A program made the position numbers and the translations under genes. Positions 25,092 through 33,253 of a DNA stretch of 64,000 nucleotides are shown here, piece after piece. Origin of the DNA: Nonomuraea spiralis. GTDB taxonomy: Bacteria > Actinomycetota > Actinomycetes > Streptosporangiales > Streptosporangiaceae. The stretch covers positions 100,592 to 164,591 of the forward strand of contig NZ_BMRC01000022.1 of assembly GCF_014648435.1 (NCBI RefSeq), in the 5' to 3' direction. Numbering within the stretch: the first letter of the stretch is position 1; each line of letters starts with the position of its first letter. The notes beneath the pieces are model-generated. The model was not told the DNA's origin, searched no databases, and saw only the letters and a list, made by a program, of their open reading frames with translations.

Positions 25092-25600
25092 GCTTCCCCC
25101 ATCGAAATGATCGAGAACGTAGGCTGTTCCAGCCCCGCTGCCAGCCGCTTGCGTGCCCGATGCAGCCGCGTACGAGCTGCGATGGCCGTACATCCCATGA
25201 CTTTGGCGATCTGCTTGCTGGTCAAGCCCTCCCAGCAGGCCAGCGCCAGCACCTCGCGATCCCTCTCGGGTAAGTCGTCGAAGGCGGCGCGGACGTGCTC
25301 AAGGTCGACCGGTGTAACCGGCCGGTCGGCGACCAGCTCCTCACGGAGACGGTCGGCGAGCACCGCTCTGCGCGAGGCGCCGCGATGCTGGTTGGCCAGT
25401 ACGCGACGGGCCACGCCGTACAGCCACAACAGCGCCCGCTCCCCATCGGGCACATCGTCGATACGCCGCCAGGCGGTGAGGAACGTCTCGGAGATGACAT
25501 CGGCGGTGTCGTCGGCCGAACTGATGCGGCGGGCGGCGTACTGATGAATGGCCGGATAGTACGCGTCATAGATCGCCTCGAAGCGATCTTGATGTGTCAC
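25088..25600 (-). CDS. ECF sigma factor
   Basis: 170 residues from GTG 25600 with GGGAG upstream. Region 2: FEAIYDAYYPAIHQYAARRI ... DTADVISETFLTAWRRIDDV and WLYGVARRVLANQHRGASRR. Region 4: FDDLPERDREVLALACWEGL ... TAIAARTRLHRARKRLAAG. It differs from the sigma factors at 14283 and 22397 in region 4 and so is a separate subgroup. It is coupled by ATGA to the membrane partner gene downstream. Longer in-frame starts extend into a scar region (25675-25745) and are not credible. Confidence 0.88.
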   Translation of the reverse strand: MTHQDRFEAIYDAYYPAIHQYAARRISSADDTADVISETFLTAWRRIDDVPDGERALLWLYGVARRVLANQHRGASRRAVLADRLREELVADRPVTPVDLEHVRAAFDDLPERDREVLALACWEGLTSKQIAKVMGCTAIAARTRLHRARKRLAAGLEQPTFSIISMGEA

Positions 25601-25674
25601 AAAATCTCCCTGCGAAGAGGTGCCGGACACCTTGGTAAGTGTCCGGCCCGCTTCGGCGTGTTGCAGGTGACGAT

Positions 25675-25745
25675 GAGGAGTCGCGCGCCGGTGTGAGCAA
25701 CCCGACCTCGGCGAGGTCAGCGCGGGCCTGCCGCCGCCGGCGTCC
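25675..25745 (-). pseudogene. Short remnant of an ArsR-type regulator gene
   Basis: The reverse strand encodes RRQARADLAEVGLLTPARD. The intact regulator at 39562-40554 has RRQARADLAEAGLLKPVRE, and the DNA is nearly identical over about 45 bp (compare 25695-25740 with 40367-40412). Sequence on either side is unrelated. This is a scar left by deletion or recombination, and it abuts the truncated signal peptide of the next gene. Confidence 0.65.
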
Positions 25746-25778
25746 ACCAGTACCGCGATCACGTTTGTCTGGTGTGGC

Positions 25779-26066
25779 GTGGGAGCGCTGGCCGCCTTCG
25801 CCGTCGCCCCGAGCGCCTCCGCCAGCGCCTCTGCGACCGCGTCCCAGAGCGCCTGCAACGTCGAACACGAGAGGTGGTGGACCGACTCGGGCGGCGAGTA
25901 CTGGGTACGGCTGAACAACTACTGCACCGCCGTCAAGACCGTCTGCGTCGACATCCCTTACTGGATCGACGCCGGCCCCAAGACCCTCCTGGGCAACCAC
26001 ACGACTGACTGGAACTACGGCAGCAAGAGCTGGAGCAGGCCGGGGGTCGGTATCTACTACTGCTAG
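25779..26066 (+). CDS. Small secreted protein, probably 5'-truncated
   Basis: 95 residues from GTG 25779. The residues GALAAFAVAPSASASASA look like the end of a signal peptide, and the open frame continues upstream (TSTAITFVWCG before the GTG) without any start codon until a stop at 25674. The original N-terminus has therefore been lost at the scar. The mature part has aromatic residues and four cysteines (SACNVEH, NNYCTAVKTVCVDIPYWID, ending GVGIYYC), so two disulfides are possible. Family unknown. A hairpin at 26102-26131 could end the transcript. Confidence 0.5.
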   Translation: MGALAAFAVAPSASASASATASQSACNVEHERWWTDSGGEYWVRLNNYCTAVKTVCVDIPYWIDAGPKTLLGNHTTDWNYGSKSWSRPGVGIYYC

Positions 26067-26101
26067 TCGTCGTCGCTCAGCATGGAGCCGTGGCGGGCGC
26101 G

Positions 26102-26131
26102 GCCGGCGAACGTGGGATCGCGCCCGCCGGC
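26102..26131. terminator. Possible hairpin terminator
   Basis: GCCGGCG (26102-26108) pairs with CGCCGGC (26125-26131), 7 bp with a 16-base loop, between the small secreted gene and the convergent GlxA-type regulator. No T-run. Confidence 0.4.
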
Positions 26132-26218
26132 AACCGGCGACCGGTCGCCCACCTTCACCCCGGTCCAGCCATGTGTGAGCTGGATGGAGTGGCCGTGATC
26201 GCGTGAACCAGCGCCCCG

Positions 26219-27169
26219 TCACGCCGATCGTGTCGGGTACGCGGTCGACCGGCCACGGTAGGCGCGGCGATACGCGACGGGCGAGGTGGAGGCGTCCCGG
26301 GACATGTGCAGGCGCAGGTTGGCGGCCGTGCCCAGCCCGCATCGGCGGGCCACCTCGTCAACGGGCAGGTCCGTGCTCTCCAGGAGCCGCCGTGCTTCGA
26401 GAAGGCGTTGCGCGGTCAGCCAGCGCAGCGGGGTGGTGCCGGTCTCGGCCACGAAGTGCCGGGCGAACGTACGAGGTGACGACTGCGCCCGGCGGGCGAG
26501 GTCCGCGACGGTGAGGGGCTCGCCCAACCGGTCCAGGGCCCAGGCGCACACGGCAGCCATCCCGCCCCCGTCCGCCGGCAACGGACGTCGCAGGAACTGC
26601 GCCTGGCCCCCCTCGCGGTGCGGCGCCACGACCAGGCGCCGCGCGACCTGGACCGCGGTCTCGGCGCCGTGGTCGGCACGTACGAGGTGGAGGCAGAGGT
26701 CGATGCCCGCCGCGAAACCGGCGCTGGTCGCGATCCTTCCGTGGTCGATGTACAGCAGGTCAGGGTCCACGTCGACCGCGGGATGCCGGGTCGCGAGCTC
26801 GGCGGCGTCCATCCAGTGCGTGGTCGCGCGCAGGCCGTCGAGAAGGCCGGCAGCGGCCAGCGCGAACGCTCCCGTACACACTGACACCACCCGAGCCCCA
26901 CGCTCCGCCGCGGCGCGGAGCGCGGCGAGCACGGGTGACGGCGGGTCGTCGAGCGGGGCGTAACCCGGCACGACGACAGTGTCCGCGGTGGCGAGGGCGT
27001 CCAGTCCTTGGGAGGCGTACACGTCGAAGCCGGAGGTCGATGGCACCGGACCGGGCGACTGGGCGCAGACCGCGAAGGAGTAGTGCTCTTTGTCGCCGAA
27101 GACCTCGGCGGGGATCGACAGGTCGAACGCCACCACTTCCGGCAGCACGACGGCCACGACACGATGCAT
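26219..27169 (-). CDS. GlxA family AraC-type transcriptional regulator
   Basis: 316 residues from ATG 27169. The N-terminal DJ-1/PfpI-like domain opens VVAVVLPEVVAFDLSIPAEV and carries the elbow VVSVCTGAFALAAAGLLDG, with DLLYIDHGRIATSAGFAAGI later. The AraC HTH fills the C-terminal 110 residues: PLTVADLARRAQSSPRTFAR and DLPVDEVARRCGLGTAANLR. GlxA-type regulators of this form usually sense small molecules through the N-terminal domain. It is divergent from the cupin gene at 27240, 70 bp away, which is its likely target. Confidence 0.92.
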   Translation of the reverse strand: MHRVVAVVLPEVVAFDLSIPAEVFGDKEHYSFAVCAQSPGPVPSTSGFDVYASQGLDALATADTVVVPGYAPLDDPPSPVLAALRAAAERGARVVSVCTGAFALAAAGLLDGLRATTHWMDAAELATRHPAVDVDPDLLYIDHGRIATSAGFAAGIDLCLHLVRADHGAETAVQVARRLVVAPHREGGQAQFLRRPLPADGGGMAAVCAWALDRLGEPLTVADLARRAQSSPRTFARHFVAETGTTPLRWLTAQRLLEARRLLESTDLPVDEVARRCGLGTAANLRLHMSRDASTSPVAYRRAYRGRSTAYPTRSA

Positions 27170-27239
27170 GGCAGCATTCTTGCGAACATGGGCATTGATG
27201 CCACTGGCGCCCCCGGCCGTGCCGGAGCAGGCTGACTCC

Positions 27240-27551
27240 ATGCTGTTCTTCGACGCCACCTCCTATACCGCCGACCGACCATGGGGCGCTCACGACATCA
27301 CCCAGATCGACGGGGCGACCGTACGGCTGCACTGGACCGACCAGCCCTACATCTGGCACGTCAACGACGGTCCGGAGGTATTCGTCATCCTGGACGGCGC
27401 GGTCGACATGCACTACCGACGCGACGGGGCGGAACACGTCGAACGGCTCACACCCGGCCGTATCTGCTACGCCGAACCAGGCGACGAACACGTCGCGCAC
27501 CCTGTGCGGGAGGCGCGGATCCTGGTCATCGAACGCAAGGGCAGCATCTGA
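27240..27551 (+). CDS. Cupin domain protein
   Basis: 103 residues from ATG 27240, with GGAG 11 bases upstream. A single cupin barrel: WHVNDGPEVFVILDGAVDMH is motif 1 (the first conserved His and Glu are in place) and GRICYAEPGDEHVAHPVREA is motif 2 (P-G-D-x-H-x-x-H). The metal ligands are thus present. Small single-domain cupins bind metal and small ligands, and this one may be an enzyme or a sensor. Its divergent partner is a GlxA-type regulator. Confidence 0.85.
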   Translation: MLFFDATSYTADRPWGAHDITQIDGATVRLHWTDQPYIWHVNDGPEVFVILDGAVDMHYRRDGAEHVERLTPGRICYAEPGDEHVAHPVREARILVIERKGSI

Positions 27552-27793
27552 CCTCGCACCATCAACGGCGCCGCCCACCTGCATGGATTCGCCCATGACC
27601 TGCCGTCACTCACGCGACGCACACACCTCGGCGGCCTGATCACCCCGTCCGCCGACGACCCGCCCGAAGGGGAAGCGGCCCTGGCCTGCTCGGCTTGTTC
27701 CGGGTTGATGGCACCGTCTACCGCTACCTCGATCCCGACAAGCCGGTCTCGGCCGGTGTCCCTGCTGCCGGCCTGGCCCTCGACACCCCGACG

Positions 27794-28450
27794 TCACCCT
27801 GACACGTCGCATGAGGGGCCGTGCTCGTCACGCCACTGCTTGGTGGCGACGCCCGCCATGACCACCGATACGACGTCTTCGGCAAGTTCCGGCGTGATGG
27901 GCAGGTGCCCGAAGAGCACGCGGTAGTACGTGGTCGACGCAAGCATGTCCAGCAGAAGATCGATGTCAGCGTCGGGTCGGATGTCACCCCGGTCGATGCC
28001 GCGACGCAGCGCTTCGACAGTGGTGGCGCGGCGCGGACGGAAGAAGGTGTCCATGAACTCCTTCTCCAGTCGGGGGTCGTCGGCGAGGTCCGCGACGAGC
28101 CCCGGCAGCGCTCTTCGGCCCACGGTGCTGGTGAAGGCCTCGCTGAGGGTGCCGATACCGGCGATGAGGTCGCAGTGGGTGCAGCCGGTGTCGGGGGTCG
28201 GCGTGGTGCCGATGGTCCGGGCCAGAGCCGACACGACCAGGTGCTGGCGGGAGCGCCAGCGGCGACGCAGCGCGGGTTTGCTCGTACCGGCGCGGGCGGC
28301 CACCGCCTCCAGCGTGAGGCTGCCGTAACCGACCTCGTTGAGGATCTCCATCACCGCTTCGGGCACGGCCTCGTCGATCCGGGTGTCCCGCGGCCTGCCG
28401 GAGGCTTGGCGGGCCCCGGCTCTTCCTCCGTCGCTCCTGGTATTGCCCAT
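27794..28450 (-). CDS. TetR family transcriptional regulator
   Basis: 218 residues from ATG 28450. The HTH lies in residues 25-75: EAVPEAVMEILNEVGYGSLT ... AVAARAGTSKPALRRRWRSRQHLV. The C-terminal domain ends VVMAGVATKQWRDEHGPS. The -10 box TATACT is only six bases before the ATG, so the mRNA is probably leaderless. A perfect 17-bp palindrome overlaps the -35 region, and the divergent MFS gene shares it. The regulator therefore very likely represses both itself and the exporter. Confidence 0.9.
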   Translation of the reverse strand: MGNTRSDGGRAGARQASGRPRDTRIDEAVPEAVMEILNEVGYGSLTLEAVAARAGTSKPALRRRWRSRQHLVVSALARTIGTTPTPDTGCTHCDLIAGIGTLSEAFTSTVGRRALPGLVADLADDPRLEKEFMDTFFRPRRATTVEALRRGIDRGDIRPDADIDLLLDMLASTTYYRVLFGHLPITPELAEDVVSVVMAGVATKQWRDEHGPSCDVSG

Positions 28451-28456
28451 GCGCCA

Positions 28457-28494
28457 AGTATAGGTAGCATGCATTTACGTTCCGATACGGAACG
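28457..28494. promoter_or_regulatory. TetR operator and leaderless promoter between TetR and MFS genes
   Basis: CGTTCCG-ATA-CGGAACG (28478-28494) is a perfect palindrome with 7-bp arms. On the minus strand TATACT (28462-28457) is the -10 of the TetR gene, with the palindrome covering the -35 position. The first transcribed base would be close to the A of the TetR start codon (28450). Confidence 0.75.
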
Positions 28495-28521
28495 GAACGA
28501 AACCTTCAAGGAGCCTCCTCC

Positions 28522-30000
28522 ATGTCCCACACCTCCGCCGACGCGACGGGCAGCGACCCCGCGCACGCCCCCGAAGACGCCCCGCCCTCTCCCCCCGCAG
28601 ACAACAGAGCCGGTGAGGAGGGTGTCTTCTCGGGCGCATACCGCGCGCTCACCCTCGGCGTCCTGCTGTCGGTCGGCATGGTCGCGTTCGAGTCCCTCGG
28701 GGTGGCGACCGTACTGCCCGGCATCGCGGCGGACCTCCACGGCCTGGGCGCTTACGGGTGGGGCCTGTCGGCGCTGATGCTCGCCAACATCATCGGCACC
28801 GTGCTCGCCGGGCGCGCCGCCGACCGCCGGGGCCCCTGGCGTCCGATGGCCCTGGGCATGCTCGTCTTCGCAGTGGCCTGCGCGGTGGCCGGTGCCGCAC
28901 CCTCCTGGCCGCTGTTCCTGGTGGGCCGCTTCGGACAGGGCCTGGGCGTAGGAGCGGTCATGTCCATGGCCTACACCATGATCGGACTTGCCTACCCCGA
29001 GCGCCTGCGGGCCCGGATGTACGCCCTGCTGTCCTCGGCCTGGACGATCCCTTCCCTCGTCGGCCCCGCTGTCACAGGCATCCTCGCCGACCAGATCACG
29101 TGGCGCTCGGTCTTCCTGCTCATGCTGCCGATCGCCGCGGTGGCCGCGCTGCTCACCCTGCCCGGCCTGCGCCGCCTGCACCGCGTGGAAGCAGCGGCCA
29201 CCGTCCCGGCCCCGGCGACTCCGTGGTGGAAGCGTCCGCTGGCCAGCGCGATCCTGCTCACCGTGGGCACCGGCGTACTGCTCCAGGCGCTGCTGCTGAA
29301 GAACCTCGTCCTGATGATCGTGCTGGCCTTGGCGGGTGTCGCCGTTGCTGTGCCCGCGCTGCGCCGGGTCACCCCGGAAGGCACCCTCAGCGCCCGGGCC
29401 GGCCTCGGTGCGGGTGTCGTCGTCCGTGGCCTGCTGTGCGGTGTCTATTTCGGCAGTGAAGCCTTCCTGCCCCTCGGGCTGCAGCAGCTGCGGGGCATGG
29501 GCACCACACTGGCCGGTCTGGGACTGTCCGCCGGAGCCATCACGTGGGTTGTCGGCGCAGGACTGCAGGCCAAGCGGGACAACGGGAAGAACGGCACGCG
29601 CACGGCTTCCACCGTGCTGGGCTTCGCCGTCCTGCTGGCGGGCGTCGTGCTGATCGCGTCGACGATCCTGACCAGCGCACTCCCCTCCTGGATCGCCCTG
29701 GTCGGATGGGCCATCGGCGGCCTCGGCATGGGTTTCGGCTTCAACGCCTCCACCACCGACACCCTGGAGCAGGCCCCGCCGGAGCAGCAGGGTGAGGCCA
29801 GCGGCGCGCTGCAGCTCGCCCAGACCCTGGCGACCGGTGTGATCGCCGGGCTCGGCGGCGCGGCCATCGCGTTCGCCCAGAACTACGGCGGCTCCACCCG
29901 CACCGCACTGCTGGGCGTCTTCGTCCTCACCGGCCTGCTCGCCGTCGCGGGCATGCTGATCGCCCGCAGGCTGCGCCCCAAGGCGGCACCGCAGGGCTGA
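28522..30000 (+). CDS. MFS transporter, probable drug exporter
   Basis: 492 residues from ATG 28522, with AAGGAG ten bases upstream. A 35-residue acidic and Pro-rich N-terminal tail precedes the first helix (ALTLGVLLSVGMVAFESLGV). Motif A is present as AGRAADRRGPWRPMALG, and SSAWTIPSLVGPAVTGILAD fits motif C. About 12 to 14 helices follow, ending with a basic tail. Divergent TetR control with a shared operator points to substrate-induced efflux. Substrate unknown. Confidence 0.9.
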   Translation: MSHTSADATGSDPAHAPEDAPPSPPADNRAGEEGVFSGAYRALTLGVLLSVGMVAFESLGVATVLPGIAADLHGLGAYGWGLSALMLANIIGTVLAGRAADRRGPWRPMALGMLVFAVACAVAGAAPSWPLFLVGRFGQGLGVGAVMSMAYTMIGLAYPERLRARMYALLSSAWTIPSLVGPAVTGILADQITWRSVFLLMLPIAAVAALLTLPGLRRLHRVEAAATVPAPATPWWKRPLASAILLTVGTGVLLQALLLKNLVLMIVLALAGVAVAVPALRRVTPEGTLSARAGLGAGVVVRGLLCGVYFGSEAFLPLGLQQLRGMGTTLAGLGLSAGAITWVVGAGLQAKRDNGKNGTRTASTVLGFAVLLAGVVLIASTILTSALPSWIALVGWAIGGLGMGFGFNASTTDTLEQAPPEQQGEASGALQLAQTLATGVIAGLGGAAIAFAQNYGGSTRTALLGVFVLTGLLAVAGMLIARRLRPKAAPQG

Positions 30001-30118
30001 CCCCCGTAGCGCCCCGTCGGACCGCGTCACCGCGCGCCTGACGGGAGCTGCCGTATCAAAGATCGATAAGTGCGGCTGGAACAGCGATCCCTTCGGGGGC
30101 CGCTTCCCGTTTCTGTGC

Positions 30119-33100
30119 TCATGTGAGGCTGAGCGGGGCCGGTTCCACGTCGAGTTCTCTCATCGCCTCGGCATAGAGCCGGTAGCGTCTACGGGCCTCA
30201 CCATGGCGGCGAGCTCCGGTCAGCGTTCGGACCAGGTCCAGGTGGGCCGCCTCGTCGTAGGCATCCCGTTCGAGCAGCCGAAGCAGGTAGCGAACCGCTC
30301 TGTCGGGGTCGTCGGCCTCCTCCGCGAGTGAGGCCAGTAGGCGAAGCAGGGCCTGGTGTACGGCGCGAGCCTCTTCACGAAGAGGCTCCAGCCACTCGGC
30401 ATAAGGAGAGTCCTCACAGACGTCCCCGGTGTAGCGAGCTTCAGCCGCGACGAGGAGATCCTCGTCTTCGGAGGCGAGCGCCTCGGCGGCAGCGGAGAGG
30501 AACTCCTCGACGTCGGTACGGAGTCCGACCAGCTGGATGCTGTACTTGTCGGCGCGGACGAACTCCCCCGGGCCGAACTTCCGTTGTGGATCCAGGACCG
30601 AGCGCACAGTGGACAGAGCGACCGAAAGCCGGTTGGAGCAGGACGCGGGCTCCTCGCCCGGCCAAAGGATCTCCATCGCCGCCTCCCGGGCGACAGTGCG
30701 GCCGCGTTGGCACGCCAGCCAGGTCAGCAGGTCGCGCGCCTTACGGGACTGCCATTCGACAGCGCTGCCGCAGCGGCTGAGCCGTACTCCGCCCAGCACG
30801 CAGAACCGCACAGCGTCATGGTCGAGGAGCGTGGTCGCGCGGAGCAGGCCGGCGCCGGAGCTGTGCGGCCCGCGGATGCCGGCGCGGCGGAGCTCCTGCT
30901 CCGCCTCGTCGAGGCCGGAGCCGTTGAGCCGCGCCCGGGCGAAGGCGTTACGAGCGATGTCCACAGGGCTGCCGATCTGTGCCCAGGTCTCCGCTGCGGA
31001 CGCCAGCAGGTCCGCTCGCTCGCCAGGGGATTCGGCCACAGTGAAGGCCGACAGTTCCAGGGCTTCCGCCATCTTGGCCCGGTCGCGGCGGCTGACGGCC
31101 GCCTCGTGGGCGGATCGGGCGTACGCGCCGGCCTTGGTCCGGTCGCCGGTCTCTGCCCAGACCCAGCCGGCGGCCAGGAGCGCGTCCACCCGACTGGAGC
31201 CGCCACCTGCCGCGACCGCGCGTTCGGCCAGTTGTACGGCCAGCGCCGGATCGTCGACCGCGTGGACACGGGCCAGTCCGGCCAGGGCTGTCTGGGTCAG
31301 ATGGGCGTTCTGGAGTTGTTCGGCATGCTTCAGAGAGTTTTCGAAGCTGATTCGGGCATGCATCAGCTCTCCGCGCTCCAGATAGACCTTGCCGAGCCCC
31401 GCCAGTGGGTGGCCGAGCTTGTCGCTGCCCACCCGGCTGAAGATGTCGCGGGCCCGTCGGAAGTCGGCCAGAGCTTCGTCTAGTCTGCCCAGGCCCATGA
31501 GTGCCTCGGCACGGTTGTGCAGGGCGATCGCGGTTTGGACGGGGGCCCCGACCAGGTCCGCTCGCTGTGCTGAGAGGTCCGAGTCGGCGATGGCCTCTTC
31601 GTAGCGGGCCTCCTCCGCGCGGCTCGCGGCGCGGTTGGCCAGGACGCGGGCGGACAACAACAGGTCTCCTGAGCTCTCCGCGGCGGCGAGAGCGAGGGCG
31701 CTGTGCCGTTCGCTTCCGGCCCCGTCGCCGGCGTCGTGGGTGACCATGGCCAGCGCGGTGTGGGCGCAGGCGGCAGCGCGTTCGTCCTGGCAGAGGGTGG
31801 CCATCGCCAGGGCTTGTTCGGCCAGCTGGGTCGCCTCCACGCTTTCGCCGACCAACCAGCGAGCGCTGGCGGACCAGGCGAGCAACATCGCCCGGTCGGA
31901 GGAGGGCAACGGAAACGCCGAGCTGTCGAAGCCGCCGGCCAGCTCAAAAGTCGACAACGCCGCCTTGTAGTCCCCCCGCTGGTAATAGATCATCCCCATC
32001 CGCCAAGCCACCGCGGGGTCAGTGGCATCGACATGGCGAAGGCACTCCAGCGCACCGGCCCAGTCCCCCTGGACCTGGCGGGCCTGCCCCTCGGCCAGAT
32101 CCACGGCACACGTCCGCGACTTCTCCGGTACGGCGACGCAAGCCCGTACGAGCTCAGCCGCGTGCCCCTCGGCAAGCAGCGATGCATGCCACCTTTCGAT
32201 CATCGCCACCCGATGGCCGGGCTCGTCACAAACCGCCAGCGCCTCCCGGACAAACCCATGCGACTCATACCAATGGGCCGCCACCGGCACCCGGCCGACA
32301 TCACCCATGAACTCCCGGGCCAAGGTCGACACCACATAACCTTGATCGCAGGGCGTGATCAGGATGTGCTGAGCGGCCAGAGCGCGGAGCTCCTCGCGGG
32401 AGACGCTGATCCCCATCGCCTGGCACAGCTCGTCAGTGAACCACGGCAGCCGAGCGGTCGTGCGGAGGAATTCCTCGTGCTCATCCTTCACCACCTCCTC
32501 GACCAGATAGTCGAACAGCGGCGTGGCAGCGATCCGCTTGGAACGGTCCGACAAGGGCAGGCCGCTCAGCCAGCTCAGCGTGAGCCGTACGGCGACCGGC
32601 CACCCCTTGGTGAGCTCGTGAACCTCCTCCGCCAGGTCGTCCGACCCCAGAACGATCGAGGAGAGTGAACGAGTCTCGGCGGGAGTGAAGGCCAGCTGTT
32701 CCGCCGACACCTGGAAGACATGGCCCAGGCCGCGCAGGCGTTGGATCGGGAAGGGCACCGCGGAGCGTGAGATCAACACCAGGTGAAGGTCGTCGCCGCC
32801 GTGGTGACAGAACTCTTCGAGCAGGCGCGCCCCAGGGGTGCCCGGCTCGATCCGCTCCACCTCGTCGATGACGAGGATGATCGGCCGGGAGACGGCGGCG
32901 GCCAGCTCGGTGGCGAGTCCGGCGGTGCGGATCCATCCGGCCGGCGCGCCCAGGGCCTGGCAGCTCTCTTCGATCAGGGTGGCGTCGTCAGCCCAGGTCA
33001 GCCACGCCACCGGATGATCAGGCCGGGCCCGCGTCCAGCCGCGTACGGCCGAGGTTTTACCGCCGCCCGGGCCCGCGGTCACCACGGTGAGCCGGTGTCG

Positions 33101-33163
33101 CGGGACCTGATCGAAAAGGGCGGTGAGTTGTTCTCGTGGCAGCAGAGGCTCGGTCGCCGTCAC
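30119..33163 (-). CDS. Large SARP-type regulator: AAA ATPase, TPR and BTAD domains
   Basis: 1014 residues from GTG 33163. Residues 1-300 are a STAND-type ATPase with Walker A VTAGPGGGKTSAVRGW and Walker B IILVIDEVERI. Residues 330-740 are helical TPR-like repeats (ALHNRAEALMGLGRLDEALA, HARISFENSLKHAEQLQNAH). The C-terminal 250 residues hold a SARP-like DNA-binding winged helix (VRFCVLGGVRLSRCGSAVEW, WQSRKARDLLTWLACQRGRT) and a BTAD domain (LREEARAVHQALLRLLASLA, YDEAAHLDLVRTLTGARRHG). The order ATPase-TPR-SARP is inverted relative to AfsR, where the SARP domain comes first. Such proteins act as energy-dependent activators, often of secondary metabolism. The transcript appears leaderless. Confidence 0.9.
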   Translation of the reverse strand: MTATEPLLPREQLTALFDQVPRHRLTVVTAGPGGGKTSAVRGWTRARPDHPVAWLTWADDATLIEESCQALGAPAGWIRTAGLATELAAAVSRPIILVIDEVERIEPGTPGARLLEEFCHHGGDDLHLVLISRSAVPFPIQRLRGLGHVFQVSAEQLAFTPAETRSLSSIVLGSDDLAEEVHELTKGWPVAVRLTLSWLSGLPLSDRSKRIAATPLFDYLVEEVVKDEHEEFLRTTARLPWFTDELCQAMGISVSREELRALAAQHILITPCDQGYVVSTLAREFMGDVGRVPVAAHWYESHGFVREALAVCDEPGHRVAMIERWHASLLAEGHAAELVRACVAVPEKSRTCAVDLAEGQARQVQGDWAGALECLRHVDATDPAVAWRMGMIYYQRGDYKAALSTFELAGGFDSSAFPLPSSDRAMLLAWSASARWLVGESVEATQLAEQALAMATLCQDERAAACAHTALAMVTHDAGDGAGSERHSALALAAAESSGDLLLSARVLANRAASRAEEARYEEAIADSDLSAQRADLVGAPVQTAIALHNRAEALMGLGRLDEALADFRRARDIFSRVGSDKLGHPLAGLGKVYLERGELMHARISFENSLKHAEQLQNAHLTQTALAGLARVHAVDDPALAVQLAERAVAAGGGSSRVDALLAAGWVWAETGDRTKAGAYARSAHEAAVSRRDRAKMAEALELSAFTVAESPGERADLLASAAETWAQIGSPVDIARNAFARARLNGSGLDEAEQELRRAGIRGPHSSGAGLLRATTLLDHDAVRFCVLGGVRLSRCGSAVEWQSRKARDLLTWLACQRGRTVAREAAMEILWPGEEPASCSNRLSVALSTVRSVLDPQRKFGPGEFVRADKYSIQLVGLRTDVEEFLSAAAEALASEDEDLLVAAEARYTGDVCEDSPYAEWLEPLREEARAVHQALLRLLASLAEEADDPDRAVRYLLRLLERDAYDEAAHLDLVRTLTGARRHGEARRRYRLYAEAMRELDVEPAPLSLT

Positions 33164-33170
33164 AGCGAGA

Positions 33171-33199
33171 AGTATCTGCCGAGCTGAACTTTAAGGCAA
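33171..33199 (-). promoter_or_regulatory. Promoter of the SARP-type regulator, leaderless transcript
   Basis: On the minus strand TTGCCT (33199-33194) and GATACT (33176-33171) are separated by 17 bp. The expected start of transcription, seven bases on, falls at the GTG start codon (33163), and no ribosome site precedes the GTG. Confidence 0.65.
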
Positions 33200-33253
33200 C
33201 TGAAAGGACCGTTCCTACCGTCGTTCTCAGTCCCGAACAGCGAGGAGAAGATC

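Noticed and set aside
27552..27793. Frame reading GLLGLFRVDGTVYRYLDPDK before a TGA, between the cupin and TetR genes
   Set aside because: Protein-like for about 40 residues but without start, ribosome site or known family. Too short to call as a gene or a remnant of a named one.
30001..30118. Possible terminator between the convergent MFS and SARP genes
   Set aside because: Only very short pairings (GCGGC/GCCGC, CCC-TTC-GGG) are seen, too weak to list.
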